Shown: positions 12,816 through 13,548 of the stretch, one piece after another
Numbering within the stretch: the first letter of the stretch is position 1
Layout of the letters: every line of letters begins with the position of its first letter
Made by a program: the position numbers and the translations under genes
The notes under the pieces: generated by a model
The model's database searches: none
The model's input: only the letters and a program-made list of their open reading frames with translations
Told to the model about the DNA's origin: nothing
Source of the DNA: Candidatus Methanoperedens sp.
Lineage (GTDB): Archaea > Halobacteriota > Methanosarcinia > Methanosarcinales > Methanoperedenaceae
DNA length: 13,548 nt
Direction: 5' to 3'
NCBI GenBank assembly: GCA_023249275.1
Contig: JAHFCV010000043.1
Coordinates: 1 to 13,548, forward strand

Positions 12816-12952
12816 TAACTCGTACGAACTGAAAACTTTAGGAAAGTTTTATCAAACGACAGGTATGCTTCGCATACCTGAACACCGCATAAAGCGAGGT
12901 GTCGCTTTACGAACTCACGCCGCCAGAGTTCGTACGAGTTCGTATTAGTTCG
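12816..12952. repeat. Four-hairpin element bounded by 14-bp perfect inverted repeats
   Basis: The ends AACTCGTACGAACT (12817-12830) and AGTTCGTACGAGTT (12927-12940) are perfect inverted repeats. Between and overlapping them lie four perfect hairpins: AAAACTTT/AAAGTTTT (12832-12850), CAGGTATGC/GCATACCTG (12860-12880), TAAAGCGA/TCGCTTTA (12890-12909), and CGAACTC/GAGTTCG (12910-12932). The right end carries the same GAGTTCGT cluster as 1989-2023. Confidence 0.65.
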
Positions 12953-13107
12953 CTGTTAATGTTTGTGTCCTTTTTCATTGTCTTCTATGAACCGCATTCA
13001 TAGCCTACTCTGTGTTTTTTAAAACGAGAAGATAATAATAAGTCTCTTGAAATTGGTATCCACAATAGCTAATGCGCCTGCAACAGCCCATGCGGATGCG
13101 GGCTTGT

Positions 13108-13139
13108 CCCGCACCTCCGGCGGCGCGCGAGGGAGCGGG
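13108..13139. other. GC-rich stem-loop
   Basis: CCCGC-A-CCTC and GAGG-GA-GCGGG form a nine-pair stem with a small internal bulge around a GC-rich loop. A smaller hairpin, TGCGGG/CCCGCA (about 13097-13113), shares its left arm. This island is much richer in G and C than its AT-rich surroundings. It could be part of a structured RNA; no known RNA family is recognised. Confidence 0.35.
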
Positions 13140-13266
13140 GCGCTCGTTGTGCAGTACTCCTCTCACGGCGCTGTTCCATACTTTTGTCGTTCATATCGCT
13201 GATTTGATTGTTTTGGTTTTTATAGACAGGAAGAGGCACAAAAACAGTATGACGAGGTACTTCGCA

Positions 13267-13278
13267 AAATTATAAGTA
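13267..13278 (+). promoter_or_regulatory. TATA box for the truncated 3'-edge gene
   Basis: AAATTATAAGTA lies about 33 nt before ATG 13306, predicting a very short leader. Confidence 0.4.
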
Positions 13279-13305
13279 CCATTAAACCTTACTGACTCTT
13301 AGTAT

Positions 13306-13548
13306 ATGACTCGGATATCAAAAAAGCATGGGAAATCTGCATTAGCGGGACACAATATTAGAGGTACTACAGGTACGTCAATTGGTGCGCCGGTCAGGAG
13401 TAAATCCATGCGTGGTGTACGCATGCCACCCTTTCATATTTTAAGCAAAAAAGATATCGAAAAAGAGTTATCCAGGATAGAAAAGAGGTTCGGAATGTCC
13501 CCCGAGGAATTCCATAAAGCCTGGAAAGAAGGCAAAGTACACGGTCAC
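13306..13548 (+). CDS. Small basic protein of unknown function, cut by the window end
   Basis: An open frame runs from ATG 13306 to the last base with no stop (81 codons visible). The N-terminus is basic and Gly/Ser/Thr-rich (TRISKKHGKSALAGHNIRGT). The later part is helical: ILSKKDIEKELSRIEKRFG followed by MSPEEFHKAWKEGK. The final MSxEEFxxxWxxG pattern resembles the C-terminal part of small archaeal and bacterial proteins that often pair with a downstream toxin-like gene. That link is from memory of the motif and is weak. The TATA box upstream supports a real gene start. The following gene is outside the window. Confidence 0.55.
   Translation, partial: MTRISKKHGKSALAGHNIRGTTGTSIGAPVRSKSMRGVRMPPFHILSKKDIEKELSRIEKRFGMSPEEFHKAWKEGKVHGH

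Larger units (their letters stand above)
12673..13305. other. Long non-coding stretch rich in repeats and hairpins
   Basis: No protein gene is supported here. An open frame at 13072-13275 has biased, low-complexity composition (Arg/Pro/Ala-rich start) crossing a GC-rich hairpin and no good start signal. The stretch contains the CACAGAG-type palindrome, the four-hairpin element, and the GC-rich hairpin listed separately. The region before 12736 shows nothing recognisable. Confidence 0.6.

Noticed and set aside
12736..12950. Possible CRISPR array because of repeated words
   Set aside because: The repeats are short, inverted and unevenly spaced, there are no constant-length spacers, and no cas genes are near.
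13072..13275. 67-codon open frame in the right spacer
   Set aside because: It has no Shine-Dalgarno site or well-placed TATA box, it crosses a GC-rich hairpin, and its amino acid composition is biased and unlike the neighbouring proteins.

Overview
The window reads as a euryarchaeal chromosome segment. Support comes from archaeal-type ribosomal proteins (L18e, L13, S9, S2, S15), the RNA polymerase subunits RpoN and RpoK, a diphthamide synthase (DphB), a Trm5-type tRNA methyltransferase, a KEOPS Pcc1 subunit, a RecJ-like DHH nuclease, TATA boxes about 26 nt ahead of starts, and several apparently leaderless genes. The mix of strong GGAGG/GGTG Shine-Dalgarno sites with leaderless starts, LVIVD surface proteins and moderate GC fits Methanosarcinales or ANME-2d (Methanoperedens-like) archaea. 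That placement is an inference and nothing here proves it.

Layout. 1-1952: a palindromic intergenic repeat, then a NuoG/FdhA-like 4Fe-4S molybdopterin-family protein translationally coupled to a Lys/Ala-rich protein of unknown function. 1953-3726: a repeat-bearing spacer, a Fic-domain protein (minus) and a divergent small trypsin-like protease. 3727-5001: a membrane-anchored LVIVD beta-propeller surface protein. 5029-7157: two microproteins (45 and 42 aa), dphB (minus) and trm5. 7281-9286: rps15, a recJ-like gene and pcc1 in a tight run. 9291-12556, all minus: rpl18e, rpl13, rps9, rpoN and tRNA-Pro(CGG), then after a 160-nt gap with its own TATA box rpoK, rps2 and a MEMO-family gene. 12557-13305: a long non-coding stretch with the structured L18e leader, a CACAGAG-type repeat, a compact four-hairpin element bounded by perfect inverted repeats, and a GC-rich hairpin. 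13306-end: a truncated small unknown gene.

The core of the window is informational. The ribosomal, RNA polymerase, tRNA, tRNA modification (Trm5, Pcc1) and EF-2 modification (DphB) genes all serve transcription and translation. The accessory part is the first 5 kb (redox protein, Fic, protease, surface propeller). The usual archaeal neighbours of the ribosomal cluster (rpoD/rps11 before rpl18e, enolase between rpoK and rps2, mevalonate kinase after MEMO) are absent, so this locus has been rearranged. The least explained material is the non-coding DNA: two spacers 11 kb apart share a GAGTTCGT repeat, and the right-hand copy bounds a tandem array of perfect hairpins.
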